Positions 1 to 12,528 are shown, counted from the stretch's first letter. The stretch: DNA of 64,000 nucleotides from Gymnopilus junonius (GCA_015501075.1 JADNYJ010000141.1:41574-105573), one strand, 5' to 3'. Notes: generated from the letters alone by a model not told the origin. Numbers and translations: made by a program.

Positions 1-483
1 TGCTACCTTCGTTGTGAGGACATCCCACCGGCTATACCTCATCGTACCATTTATCCCGGCAACGCGCCCCCTCCCAATTGTCGTTTTACATTGATGTGGG
101 CTATTGGCAATATTGATACCATAGGTTTAGGTTTCGAATTACCATCCGACGCTACCTTCATGGAACCGAGTGCTGCCGACCTTCCTTCTGGTCTCCTTCT
201 GGATTATTTCAATGCGGGAGTCCTCCTCAAGAACTATTTGAAAGGCAGTGAGAAGCTTGCGTCGCATCCCTTTCCTCGGCCTCCACCACTGCCCGTTGGC
301 CACCGACGAACTGTCGTGCCTAAGTCGGCAGGTCACGAGCAGGTTAATGATCCTAATCAGGATATCGATGCGATGGTTCTTGGCATATGGATGATGTCCG
401 GAAATGCGCGAAGGAGGCACGAAAGGGAAGAACAAGAGCGTACTGAGCGGATCGACAGTTGGCGTTCGAACTTAACAAGGTGA
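1..483 (+). CDS. 3' end of an unrecognised protein gene (5' truncated)
   Basis: Frame 1 is open from the first base of the window to the TGA at 481-483, giving about 160 C-terminal residues. The start and any upstream exons lie outside. The stretch has a proline-rich middle (PFPRPPPLP) and a charged C-terminus (ARRRHEREEQERTERI) that would form a short helix. I recognise no domain, signal peptide or membrane segment. Codon use looks coding: a long open frame with balanced composition, and the antisense frame is shorter. It could be the last exon of a larger protein. A function cannot be assigned from what is visible. Confidence 0.5.
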   Translation, partial: CYLRCEDIPPAIPHRTIYPGNAPPPNCRFTLMWAIGNIDTIGLGFELPSDATFMEPSAADLPSGLLLDYFNAGVLLKNYLKGSEKLASHPFPRPPPLPVGHRRTVVPKSAGHEQVNDPNQDIDAMVLGIWMMSGNARRRHEREEQERTERIDSWRSNLTR

Positions 484-3400
484 TTTTAGTTTTTATACGA
501 CCTCTTTCTCTTGATTGTTTATAGTCATTGTCACAATTTATATGAGACTTGGGAGAAACTCAGGACGTGAAGTTTTAGCATGGAGAAATACGAAAGCTCC
601 GCCTTCTAATAAATCACCGAAACTATTGCAGCATAAACTCGACACTATACCACAATATTACTTCCGATATAAATCCCTAACGTTCAACATGGGGTAGTCG
701 GCTGAATTCAGTTCCAGGAGCTGCGCCATTGATTGACGCTCTAGGTGTGTCTTTCTCTTTCTTTTAAATACCAAGTGCGCACATCTTAATTCCAACGGAA
801 AGCTTTAGCCGTCCCATTGCATAAAGATTTCAGCTCCTTGATAATTAACAGCAGTTCGCCGTCACGCGTCAAGATCAGCAGTCAGGCTGTCCATCTGTCC
901 ACATCCCTTGTACACACAGTACTCTAAAGCTTTATGTAACGAAGCACCGAAGACTTGTCATTTAGAGGATAACTTTCAGGTTGCGCAGGAAACGGTACGT
1001 AGTGTGTGAGTAAATAACCAATTGCGAACTCGGTTCGGTATCTGAAAGGGACGTCAGGTCTTGCTGTACGTCCAGTGTCGGGCCGTGGCCCAATGGTAAG
1101 TACTCACTTTCGGAACCGGAGTCGGATGAGGCGTTGAGGACTCTGGGCAGTAAGGAAACGAGGGTCACTAGCGTGTTGGGTCATGGTGCATTACCAAGAA
1201 AGAAATAGGAGTAAGTGTAATCGATAGTTTCATCTCCACTTGGAAGTACATGAAAGGGTGCAGGGAGATCCACTAGTAATGCGACAGCGCGTGTACGTTT
1301 AGAGGTCAAATAGCCTCGCAGAAGCCCTTATCAATGTTACCTTTTACCTACCCCACCCGATTCTGGATTCTTTCGAAGACAGTTCGTGCTGGGTGCGACC
1401 CGATGGGAGATAAACCCATGACATTGACAATGCGAGGTGGACGCCCACACCAGGCAGAGGATTCCCATTCGACCAGTCCAGCTGAGCACGGAGGTTTTAT
1501 AGGTGTACATAGATAGTGATAAAAGGACAGAGAGGCTCGGTAACGCGATGTGAAGAAGAGAACCGTTGATTTTCGTTCATATGATCTCAGTGCTCATTCG
1601 CTGGTGTATCCTATTTATATACGCGGTACAACTGGGAAGCCCTGTCACTGAACCGTCAGCTGTTCGTGTAGGGTGGTGGACTCGGAGGTAAAAAGACAAA
1701 ATTACATCTCTGGAGAAAGCCGAATTTAGGCGTTTGCCCCCCTCCTCGGTGGATATAGAACCAGGTCAGAGCCTTGTGATTGCCCCCCCCCTTCTTTGGC
1801 GATGAGAAGTTGGAAAGGGGTATTGGACGTTTATCTTGTTCATGTCAATAATTGTATTGGTCTTGTTATGATCGTCGATCCAATAGCTAGAGTGGCTGAA
1901 GTAATTATGCGGTTATGGACTGCACCGATATTAATAGAAACTAATGCTCCATATTAATCCGATAAGTTATACCGTGAGTCTGTCAGAAAGTGAGATGGAG
2001 ATGAAAGTAAATACACACTTTGAAATTAAAATTAAATAGAGGATTGGGGGTGCGTCGCGTCGGACGGGTAACCACGCACGGTTGAAAGTTGCAGTCAAAG
2101 CCAAAGTCAAAGTGGCAGACAAGTGAAGGACAAGTCGTGCTCTTAACTCTTGCTTGACCAAGAGCAAAATCAAATGTTTTGGGGAAAATACATATCTTCA
2201 AACTTGATAGAGACCCTCGTTTGTGATAATCACCCTCACGCCAGAGTCGGAATCGTGTCACTCACCTCACCTTGAAAGTACAAGCGCAGTCTAGACTTTG
2301 AAGTAAATACGTAACGTACGCATGACGTTATACCTAAGTGTTCTATAAACTGCCACTCGAGACGCGGGAGTTTGGGAGAGAATCCTTTTATAGATAAATG
2401 TTATGACATACGTGCTCAACTTTCACATTGTCAGTTCGTCAGTCATATCATTTCGTCATGATTTGAAGTTTGGAAGTGAACATTGACATCCGGGATACCC
2501 GGGTTCAAGATTGAGGGCATGAAATGAGTGGTGAAATGTGAAATGTGAAGGGTGAAGCGGAAGGTGGGCGGTGGGCCGGTGGCTGGATACTTGATGAGCA
2601 TCAGAATTATAATCATACTAGGCTAAGGAGGGTGGAGAAAAATCACTCGAAGTCAATCAAATCATAGTAAGTAAAATAAGTAGCATAGGACATGAACGAA
2701 AACGATGGCGATGGGGATTACTTGAGCTGTATGTAGCCTGTGATTGCGATTGTGATGTCTGGATACTAAAGGAAAGCACGTTAATAAGTGAGAAGGTTCA
2801 AGAGATGGGTGACTGACTCACTGAATTGTGTTGAATGGTGCGAATGGACGAATAGACGGACACTGGAGGATGGGCGTCTAGTGACTAGTAAGGTAAGGGA
2901 AGGGAAGGGAAGGGAAGGGAAGGGAAGGGAAGGGAAGGTAAGGTGACATGTCAGTGTTTTGGTGAAATGGTTTTAGATTATGACGTTTGAGACTCGGACT
3001 CGGGGGAAAGAGCGCTACGCCTGGTTCAGGCAGGTTAGGGCAGCTCTAGATATCTTCAAGTTTATGGATGAAGGATGGAATTGAGTATCGTGACGCTCAA
3101 AGTCGGGCTCTTCGAAATTGAAATTTGCACAGGGAAGATGTACATAGTCGCAATAGGTCTAGGCTGAAGCAGAAAAGGTATCAACTCGCAAGTCGTGATG
3201 AATAAGGACATGCGCGTTCCATGAAGAACACAACTGTCGACATGGGTGATGGTGGTATCATAGTCTAGAGAGAGTCTAGAGCATATGTCGAGCATTGCGC
3301 ATTGCGCGGAACTGGTAGAGAGAAGACGATATGGATTTGAATTCAGACAGAAAAGACGGAAAGGGAAGGAAAGGAAAGGCGTGCTTGCTGCTTGCTGCCC

Positions 3401-4641
3401 GAAAACGCGAAACACCAAAACGACAGAGGAAAGAGGTACCTGAGAAGCAAGAATCAGGAGATAAAGATATCGGTGCGGTAGAGTTACGTTCGGATTCGAG
3501 GCAGGTAAGCATAGATGAAGGAACAAGCGACAGGCGACAAGCAACATGCAACAGGGCACAGATAACGATTCGGATTCATGGCCATCGCCAATGCACATGA
3601 TCAGAAATGCGCTGTTCATTTAGATTTTGCGTAGGGAGCCGCCTTGGGGTGTGCATGAGGGTATGTATAACGCATGCAGGTCGAGAGCTACTTACATATA
3701 ACCGGAAAAGGACTAGCGAGGAATTTAAAGTCATTTAAGCAAAGGAGACATTCGGAGAGAAGAAGAGCCCACTGCGATCAATGAGAGATCCGTTGATTAA
3801 TTAACGCAAAAATGCATAACGCATAACGTTTGACGCATAATGCTTCGGTCTCGGATGATACTGGTGGATAGCCCAGGTCGGAGACGGAGACGGAGACGGA
3901 GAAGGAGCTGTGCTAGGCTGGGCTGCGGCGGCTGGGCTGGCAGGTACGGTGTTCTTCCCCCGCAAGTGAGTGAGTGGACGGTTCCTGGCCGGTATCATGT
4001 TGCGTTGGGACTTGGGGACGGATTGGCGTTAGAATTTGGCGTGGCCCATCTGGGTTGTACGGGGCTCACAGGAGACTTGAGGCTTGTCAAGCTGGTCAAG
4101 AATGAAGGTGTGTGCGATTCTGAAAGGGTCGCTAGGCGTACTTACAAAGTTACTTTTGGAGGGTCTGGGCTTCTGAGCGTGCTTTCAAAGTGATTGCTTG
4201 TCGCCGAGCAACGTAATTTCATGTCCAAGTGTGGATGTGAGAATGACGTAAACGAAAGGAGAACAAGGTACCCACATTACTTTATTTCTTTTTTGAAATC
4301 CCCGGAATTATCTGATGATCGATGGCTTGAGTTGGCTGAGCTGGTAGGATTGGGGTAGGGTAACGAAAGAGCAATCGGGATGAATGCTTGCTAGGGCTGA
4401 TAACAAGCAGACACAGCGAGCGACGGGGTTGAGAAATGGGAAGCGAAACGGGGAACCTGACAGATGTGACTCTGATGGGAACCGACTGAAAAAGGACAAA
4501 GGCAAAAGTGCTTACGTAATACAGGAACGGGCAGCTGTGTGACTGGATTGGGCGATATTCCTGTTCTCGACAACGCTCATCTCCTCTCCTCTTTTTCCAA
4601 AAACCCCGCCTTCACTTCCTTGCCGTCCCCTTCCCTCAGCC
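484..4641. other. 4.2 kb without a supported gene
   Basis: Only short open frames with no recognisable domain or splice-consistent extension are present. The stretch holds a pentanucleotide repeat near 2.9 kb and a short GGAGAC repeat near 3.88-3.91 kb. The last few hundred bases before 4642 must hold the Galpha promoter and 5' UTR. No clear TATA box was identified. The frames at 3062-3619 (minus) and 3331-3600 (plus) overlap each other and look like composition effects. Confidence 0.5.
2891..2942 (+). repeat. (AAGGG)n pentanucleotide microsatellite
   Basis: About nine tandem AAGGG units are interrupted only at the edges by AAGGT. The run of regularly spaced GGG triplets on the plus strand can in principle form a G-quadruplex. 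It lies in gene-free DNA about 1.7 kb upstream of the Galpha start. Confidence 0.9.
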
Positions 4642-6429
4642 ATGGGCGGATGCATGTCCACTCCAGATCGCTCCGGCAAGGAACGCTCAGACATGATTGA
4701 TAAGCAAATAGAGGAGGATAATAAACGCTTCAAACGGGAATGCAAGATTCTCCTCCTCGGTACAGCAGCTCGCCACTTGCGCTCTCTCTCTGTTCTGACC
4801 AAAATCCCTCTCGCTTTGTAGGCTCTGGCGAGTCGGGCAAGAGCACGATAGTGAAGCAGATGAAGATTATCCACCAGGACGGCTTCTCGGATTCCGAGCT
4901 GGCAGAGTACCGTCCGGTCGTCTACAAGAACGTGCTCGACTCGGCACAGTCGGTCGTGATATACATGAAGAAAATCGGGTTGGAATGCGTGGAGTACTCG
5001 AATAGGGTGCGTCAGGTTCCTCCTCTCCTAACACATGCTTTCTCATCATCGTCATCATCATAGGCTCTCGCCGAGAAGGTTCTCGACTTCCGCCTAGATA
5101 CCAGCGGCGGCACGCCCTACTTCCCTCCAGAGATCGCAGAGGCCATCCATCAGCTATGGAAGGACCCCATCATCCCTAAAATCATGGACGAACACTCCTC
5201 CGACTTTTATCTCATGGACTCGGCAGCATAGTGCGTCACAGACACCCTTCCCCCGCCCCCACTCTCTTTTGCTTTCGTATTCCCCGGCTGACTCATGTCA
5301 CGACAGCTTCTTCGGCGAGGTACTACGGATAGGCTCTCCGGGGTATCTCCCCAACGAAACGGACGTGTTACGGGCGAGGCAGAAGAGCGTGGGCATCACT
5401 GAGACGAGGTTCACGATGGGACAACTATCGTGAGTAGCACACCGCACCCTTCCCTTTTCCTTTTCCGGCTCGCGGCTATACGGGCCCTCCTCTACTGCTC
5501 CCTTGTCGCTTCGCTTCTCTCCCCTGCCTGTTCTATATTCTACTCTCCCACCACGTCCTTGAATGTCGGCTCCGACGTCATGGGGCCTTTTTTCCCTTTC
5601 CTTTTCTTTTTTTGCTTTTTGCTTTTTTTCCCTATTTATTGACACGTGGGAATCGGAATCCTCTTACTGACAGCGGACTTTCCTCAGAATACACATGTTC
5701 GACGTGGGCGGTCAACGATCAGAGAGGAAAAAGTGGATTCACTGTTTCGAATCTGTCACGTCCATCATTTTTTGTACCGCGCTGAGTGAGTATGATCAGG
5801 TGTTGTTGGAGGAGAAGACACAGGTTCGTCCCGTTTTCTTCCCCTTCCCCTTCCTCTCCCCTCCATTTCGATCTGTATCATCAACCCTGACCTTGATCTC
5901 TGATGTGATGTCCGCGTTACGCAGAATCGGATGCTAGAAAGTCTGGTGCTCTTTGAATCCGTGATCAACTCCCGATGGTTCCTCCGCACCTCCATCATCC
6001 TGTTCTTAAACAAGATCGACGTGTTTAAAAACAAATTACCAAAAGTACGCCATACCTGATAATAACCAACCCGCCTTTGGGTTGTTTCACTGATCAACGA
6101 ACCTTTCTCACCTGCGTTTCTCTCTCATAGGTCCCCCTCGAACGATATTTCCCCGAGTACGCCGGCGGACCTGATATCAACAAGGCGGCGAAATATATTC
6201 TGTGGAAGTTTATGCAGGCGAATAGGGCGCGGTTGAGTGTGTATCCACAGTAAGCGTCAAGATTTCTTTTTTGGTTTGTTTCTTGGGGTGTCTTATTAAC
6301 CTTTGTCTTATTACTTTCTTTTGGTCTAGTTTAACCCAAGCGACAGATACGACGAATATCCGATTGGTGTTTGCGGCTGTTAAAGAGACCATCTTGCAAA
6401 ATGCGCTCAAGGACTCGGGGATTCTATGA
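4642..6429 (+). CDS. Heterotrimeric G protein alpha subunit, 8 exons, 355 aa
   Basis: GTP-binding switch that relays signals from seven-helix receptors at the plasma membrane. Exons are 4642-4759, 4822-5006, 5064-5230, 5307-5429, 5688-5823, 5925-6044, 6131-6249 and 6330-6429; the sum is 1068 nt and every junction is GT-AG in frame. Visible motifs: MGGCMS N-terminus (myristoylation Gly2, palmitoylation Cys4), P-loop GSGESGKST at 40-48, catalytic Arg181, switch [11 protein letters not shown] at about 203-211 with Gln207, NKID at 272-275 and TQATDT at 325-330. Length is exactly that of the family. Two details differ from Gi-type alphas: the Mg-binding switch I residue is Ser184 followed by Val185 ([11 protein letters not shown]), and the -4 residue is Ser (SGIL), so the pertussis-toxin cysteine is absent. 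Which fungal Galpha group it belongs to was not decided. Confidence 0.97.
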
Positions 6430-9396
6430 TTGACGCCTTCCAGCCCTCTGCTTCCTTTTCTCTCTCGTCTCTTGTTATATTGTCCTCCTTCCTGCGCTTC
6501 TCCTCTCTCCTCTCCTCTCCTCTCCTCTACGCTCTTCTCCCATCATTTTCGTTGTCGGCTTTGCCTCCTTCCCGTTCACCTTCCCTCGACCTCGACCCTG
6601 ACCTCACCATCGGCCTCCATCGTCATCATCATCTTCGATCTTTGATCTGTGTATAGATTTTTTTTTCTTTCATCTGGTTGTCTATCGCTCTCGTTCGCTT
6701 GGTAAGTCCCCGTCCGTCGTTTTTAATCTCTTTTTCCCAATGCATTGTTCGCGTTGTTGCGTTGGGTTATCATATCAATCAACAAGGAGCTGATTTGGAG
6801 ATCTTTTTTTCTCTCTATAGGTCCTCTCTCTCTCTCTCTCTTGCATCACACACACACACACTCGCCCGTTCGCCTGCTCGATAGTATCACCTACACGCAT
6901 TCTGTCAACCATCACGTCAACTTAATTATCACCTTTTCTTGTGCCCCTGCGACGTCGTCGCTGCGGCTGCTGCTGCTACCGCTACCGCTGCTTGGCCTTC
7001 CTCCATCATGTCATCCATCCATCCATCCATCTTCCATCATGCATCATCTACTTCAACGTCGTACACACACCCGCCCATGCCATCCGCGTTATGCCATGCG
7101 AGGAAGCGTTTAGGCTTGTCTTGTCTTATCCTGTAATGGACGGTCACGCTGGCGTATCCGAAGGGGTATCCACCACCACCGCGCACATTCTTGCCCTGCC
7201 CTGCCCAGCCCAGCCCAGGCCGTCCACCCAACCATCCACCCAACCATCCCTTTTACAGGCTAGGTTGTCTCTAGGTTTCCTGGGTACGCACAGACAGCGG
7301 ACGTTGTTGCCCAGGCACCAGGAAACTAGCACTACGACAGTCGACTGCACTACTACTAGTCCGACTGCGACTGCGACAAGTCAGCGCCACGTGATAACCT
7401 ACCTATCTCTATCTCTTATTTCCCGAGGTATCGGGATTTCCGAATGCCAACGCCACGGTGCCCCCCCCTGCCACCCTCCGGCGCTGGACCACGGCCGGTG
7501 GATGTGGATGTGGATGTGGATCGCCCGCGGGCCCACGTCGTTCTTTGGCCTCTTGAATCTAGTCGTCTATCGTCAACTTGTCCTCTGCAGGGGTGCGACA
7601 ACGTTATGCGTTGTTTGTTCCCTTGCCGCTGCTTTTTTTTTTTGGGTGTCCCCGACGTCGACGTCGTTATTACGTCAAATCAAGCCAGTCTAAATAGACA
7701 GCACCCCAATTCTCGGGCCGGAAGGCAGGGCAGGGCAGAGCAGAGCTGGACGGTGCATGGGGGTGACGGTGGTGCATGGGGGATGGTTGATACGCATCTG
7801 TGGCTTGATTTCATGATACTCGTGCCTCCTTCAACGGTCGCTGTCGCTGAGCCTATGCTCGGATGTGTGGACGCGTTGGACGCGTGGACGGTTGTTGTGG
7901 TGGATAGTTTTTTGAAGTTTTGAGGAGTGGGGTGGAGAGATGGGGTCAAGGCGCGCTTGGATTTGTTTGGTTGTTTGGCGTTGAAGTTGAAGTTGAGGTT
8001 GGAGTTGTGATTTTTTTTTTGCGATGGTGGATGAGGTGGTGGTTGAGGAGGCCTGAGGTTTAGACCTAAACCTGACGTTGGGGCTCGTTCGGGTTCGCTT
8101 GTCACCCCGCTCGACTGCGCGGAGGTCATCCTCGGTGGATTATTTTGGTCTCGAAGGAATCGATTACCACAGCTCCCTCATATCATACCATCTCGGCGTT
8201 ATATACCGACAAATCGACAACCTCCTCTTGAGCTATATCCCCATCCTCCGACATCACATACCTGGTACTACCCCTCTAGCTCATGGTTGCTTGTTGGTGT
8301 CATACCTCGGACCCTCGGACCTTGGATCTCCGTGTTCCCGTATTCCCTATAACACTATTCCTGCTTCAGCTTTGTTTATACGATACCTCCCCTTTTTTTT
8401 TACCCCTGCAAGCCGCTGTGGATATCTTTGCGCTTTGCGCTTACCGCCCTTGCTCCCTCTTTTTACCCTCCTCCTCCGACTATCACTACCCACTACCCAC
8501 TGCCGCTATTACTACTACTACTACTACTACTCCTTCTCGCCTGGATACATACTTAATCACCTGCTTCATCTTTTCATCTTTCTTTCTTTCTTCTCATCTT
8601 CCTTTCCTTCTTTCTTTCATCTTTTCTTTTTTTTTTTGCTACCCCTCATTTTCATGTGTAATACCGGGTTATTTTTTTTTGGACGTTACTATATAGGATA
8701 TAAAGATTCCCCCTCCATCTTCTCTCCTCCATCCCATATCGTTCTTCTCGACGCAGTTGCCACCACCGTCTCTATTACTCGCTCGCTGTCGATGGTCCGT
8801 GATGCTGTCTGTCGGCTTGCATGATGATTGATGACTTTTACTTATACACCCCGTAGATACACACACATGCATACATATATATGGCTAGGTTCGTTGTCGT
8901 TCTTGGATATATGTTTTCCTTTCCTTTCCTTTCCTTTCCTTTCCGTTCCTTCCCTTTCCTTTCCTTTCTGTGTTGTTTTGTCCTTGTTCAAATACTACTA
9001 TCTACATAACGTCGTTGTACCATTATAGTCTTTTCTTTTCTTCTCTTCCTTTTCTTTCCCCTTTCTTTCTTTCTCTTTCTATTTTTTTCCGTGTTCTCTC
9101 TTTTCTTGTTGTTATATTTCCGCATGCGTTCCTGTTATTTTCCTCTGTCCACTTTTTTCTTCCTTCTCTCTCTCTCTCTATCTATCTACTCTAGTGAATA
9201 GTGAATTCGATTCCGTTCCCGGAACTTGCACAACTTGAACTGGCGCCCTCAGTCTCACTAGTTACTCATATCTGTAATAATTGAGAGGAATGGCTCGGGG
9301 TTAGAAGCTTGAAGCGTAAGTTGGACTTTAAGTAAACGAACGAACACTTTTGGCTTGGAATAGTGCGAAGCGAGCGGATTGAAGTTTGACAATACA
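6430..9396 (+). other. Gene-free pyrimidine-rich 3' region of the Galpha gene
   Basis: For almost 3 kb the plus strand is strongly biased to C and T, with many simple repeats: CT and CA runs at about 6820-6862, CATC at 7015-7030, TGGATG at 7498-7520, ACT at 8509-8530 and TTTCC at 8914-8968. Frames of up to 250 codons exist here, but they are rich in Leu, Ser, Pro and Phe as expected from polypyrimidine DNA, and none has a recognisable domain. Part of it is presumably Galpha 3' UTR. The rest may be intergenic or a long non-coding transcript. Confidence 0.5.
8914..8968 (+). repeat. (TTTCC)n pentanucleotide microsatellite
   Basis: Tandem TTTCC units with two point interruptions, inside the pyrimidine-rich gene-free region downstream of Galpha. 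Its complement (GGAAA) resembles but does not equal the AAGGG repeat at 2.9 kb. Confidence 0.85.
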
Positions 9397-9519
9397 GGTT
9401 ATTTGCAACTTCTGAACGAACGAAAAATATGCCCTCATAAGGCAAAAAGTGGGGCCTTCAGCCAATCAGAGACCCGGTAGGCTCCACTTTTTCGTTTGAA
9501 CGGAATTTGCAAATAATCT
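9397..9519. repeat. 123-bp foldback (inverted repeat)
   Basis: The two ends are imperfect inverted repeats of about 32 bp: 9397-9428 reads AGGTTATTTGCAACTTCTGA at its outer end, and the reverse complement of 9488-9519 reads AGATTATTTGCAAATTCCGT. A second inner pair (AAAAAGTGGGGCCT / AGGCTCCACTTTTT) extends the hairpin. It could be a small foldback transposon or a structured RNA. No target duplication is visible at its edges. Confidence 0.6.
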
Positions 9520-10534
9520 CTGATGACAGTTCTTCGGGCTTGGATTGAACCGTCAGACGGGGGTCTAGACTCGTTCCTTCGTAGGTTTCCCATTGCGTTG
9601 CCGTACGAACAGTGGCGTTCTCGCCTAAATGACACTGACACATTGACAAGTGATACTGACGTTTATATTACCACCCAGTTGGTTATTACTTACGTCGCGA
9701 CCAGGAGATCCATCCGACTCTGCTTGGTTACGTTGAGTATAGCTTAGCTTTCGACTTTGGAATCTCTACAATTGCTCGTTTCCTGATTTGAAGTTGTACC
9801 TTGAAGGATGAGGGTACGTTCGATATCTATGTCCTATCTTTCTCAAGAAGTAGGCTTGTTTTTTCGACATCTTCTGTCAATATTTTCGTAAACGCTCGAC
9901 GCCCCGACACCCCGTTCCATTTAATAGTCATGGATAGTCACAACCTCCGCCCAAACAGATACCGTACTAGTAGCCAACTGCATTGGTAATCACTGGCAGC
10001 GCAGTTTTCCGAAGGTGATGTCCCAGTTTCTTCCTTGAGAATAAATAGATTCCTCTGCTGCTTCAAGTCGACGATCGTCCGCTAATATACAACACGACGT
10101 GGTAGAAAACTCTGTGAGTCTTTACAAGTATTAACCCTCGTCGGCGACATGCACTTCATGTTCCATCGGAGTCTAGGGTTGCTTGAGAAAGCGCCATTCG
10201 TCGAAAATAATGCCCATATTCCGTGGTTTCAGTCCTTGAAGAAGCAAAAGAATATTCAGAGGCAATAGAGCTGGAATCGTCCTCCACGTTCTCGAGGGTT
10301 GATAGCTTTTCTGGGCTCAAATCGATCTCGTGTTTCGAGTCTTTTGCAACTGTTGAGGTTGGCAGTATGAGCCTTCACCATTTTTTCACTATCAATATAC
10401 AACCTTACTTGTTTGTAGAACTTGTATTGCGAATTCGGGATCCTGGGGACTGTTGAGGGATACCGAAGGTGTAAGGATCTATTGCACGTACGATCTTTGC
10501 AGTGGTGAAGAAATGGCACGTCTTTTTCTTCCCC
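9520..10534. other. No supported gene
   Basis: Short open frames only. The stretch lies 3' of the decayed Galpha-like gene on the minus strand and may contain remnants of its C-terminus, but none could be aligned convincingly. Confidence 0.4.
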
Positions 10535-11523
10535 TTATGTTGCCGCAGTATCTTCAAGAAATGCAGACGGAAATCTTTCATTAAGCTTTAGATGACTGAC
10601 AATAACAGGGCGCGTATTTGACCCACATTCAACTGCATGTTCAGCGTCATTTGGCCTTTCACCATAACTCGGTATGTGAGCCCTAAGCGACACGCCTGAA
10701 GATAATTTCTCTTCCAAAATATCGTACTTGTTAAAGATAACGATTAGAGTGGACTTCTTGTAAAGACGCTCGGTGCAAATGGTGGTCCAGAGTTGGAAAG
10801 AGTCCTCAAAGCGATTGACCCTCTCGTTCCGAGGAGAACGCTCATCGAAACATGAAACCGCTGCAGTTGGATTAGAACAAATCAATGACTTGAATACAAA
10901 AATTCCATCGCATACGTGCAACTGCAACAGGAAAATTTGTCAGTATCTCACAGGGACAGAAGAAAAGAAATCGTACGTAGGACAACAGCTTCAATGCTTT
11001 CCATGAAATGATGCCATTCAACACCTCCTCGCTCCACATAGAAAGCCCACTTATGCGGTACTTTTCCTCCGGTTCGAGGGAGTGTAAAGTCAGTGATCGT
11101 AACCTTGAATTTAAATGGATCGGCTTTGGTAGGCAGTTCTCTCTTGTCCATACACAGTAGACCTATGCCTGCATAAGGGCTGACATTCAGAAGCATTGGC
11201 ATAAACGATGTCAAATCGGTTATATACTTTCCACCAAGGTTGCTTTACCTAAATTGTAAAGGTAGACCTTAAGCCTCTGCTAAGCTCGAGATGGAGCTAA
11301 AACGAAGCTCACCGCTTTCTCCCTGACCATGTATCAAGACATGAACTGATGGGTTATTCTTTGCTGCTAGCCACTCGGCATGTAGTTGGGCGTCGATTTC
11401 GTCGCTTACGCGCTTCGCCTCCAGTTCCCTTGCTATCCGCGCCTCTCGTTGAGTTGGAGTCTCATCAGGAGGTGGAGCCAATAACGTTGAAAACGGATCC
11501 CATGAACGTCCTAGGTGGGCCAT
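10535..11523 (-). pseudogene. Divergent, decayed Galpha-like GTPase gene
   Basis: Minus-strand pieces lie in the order of a basidiomycete Galpha-like protein. The N-terminus at 11523-11314 contains PPPDETPTQREARIARELEA and a helix with EAKRVSDEID. Next is a P-loop split by an intron (GQGESG at 11313, GKATLVES from 11248). The switch region lies at about 11180-10970, then a RVNRFEDSFQLW helix, then the base-binding motif FNKYDILEEKL, and finally SYGERPNDA near 10.65 kb. These are hallmarks of the expanded Galpha-like family of mushrooms. It looks broken: the frame after the P-loop meets a TAA unless a further intron is assumed, and the C-terminal part stops at 10535, before the usual C-terminal helix. 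Where DVGGxR is expected the sequence reads YVERGGVEWHHF, so the catalytic Gln and the arginine finger contacts are lost. It may be a divergent living gene with more introns, but decay is more likely. Confidence 0.65.
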
Positions 11524-12343
11524 TATCGAATATCTTCAAGAGTTTAATCGAGCACCGCGATCGATGGGAGTACAGAGCAAGCCCCAACCCCGGACCTGTC
11601 CCGTCTGGGCGTCCGTTTGATCTCGTGACGACGAAGGAGTCACATGAACTTCCACTTGAGCGCGTCTAATCTTGGGCCATGACGCGTTTTCCTTCAATCC
11701 CGGAATGATTAAAGCTGCTTATTTATTACATGGTTATTATTACTGAGCGATGGCTGTCCTGAATATTATATTGCTCGGCCACTGATGGCGATCGTTGCTG
11801 CTGTGAACGAACCTTTCTGTCGACTTGGCACCTTGGGTCGAGTGCAAATAAATTCACTCTGCAATGAAAGAACAGCCCGAGTGTATCAGATTAAAATCCG
11901 ATTTGGTAAGATATAGACTACGGTATCAGAGAAGAGTGACATCGGTCTCTAATAAGATGGAACTATCCGCCAAAGGTGAGGATCGGATGTGGCGCGAAAG
12001 CTGTTCGGAAATTGGTCTAGCGATCACTTGCTTTTCACTGTCCGTCAGTGTTATGAAAGGAACTAACTTTACGTCTAGTTTGACGGAGAGTTTCTGAGGT
12101 GTGTGTGCTCTAGGCGTAAATTCTGAATGTGGAGCAAGTTCCACGCCTTATCAGTGTGACTGGTTGGAGGGACGCTGAGTGCACGAGGAGCCACTGCATA
12201 CAAATACAAAATTAATTCTAAAGGATGGTTCGATCTATCATCTTCCGCGGTAATTCTCAGTAAACCTCGCCTTTGAGTGGTTCCCCTGTTAATTCTATTC
12301 CCGGTATTTCCTTCAATTATGTATCACATATCTACTAAGTGGT
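11524..12343. other. Upstream region of the Galpha-like relic; no gene seen
   Basis: Short frames without domain similarity. AT content is higher than in the housekeeping blocks. No RNA gene was recognised. Confidence 0.4.
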
Positions 12344-12528
12344 CTTCACTTAACAGAAGAGATTTACTGCGCTATCTTTTCCTTCCCAGACTATTGTCTA
12401 GCAGGATTGATTTATGGCCATCAATACTTACTTAGGACTCGGGACTTCCAGAAAATGGGTGGTCCTATCGGCGAGTTAACTTGTGGAGCTTCTTTTGTGT
12501 AAGTGGTCTGATTCTCTGGGTCTTTTAA

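Noticed and set aside
3062..3619. 185-codon minus-strand frame
   Set aside because: No domain, overlaps two other frames, low-complexity Leu/Ser/Pro content.
8078..8200. Possible N-terminal exon after Galpha
   Set aside because: No donor with a sensible continuation and no similarity.
6941..8824. Open frames of 250 and 248 codons on the plus strand
   Set aside because: Composition follows the polypyrimidine DNA (runs of Leu, Ser, Phe, Tyr); no domain, no splice context, and three frames are open in parallel.
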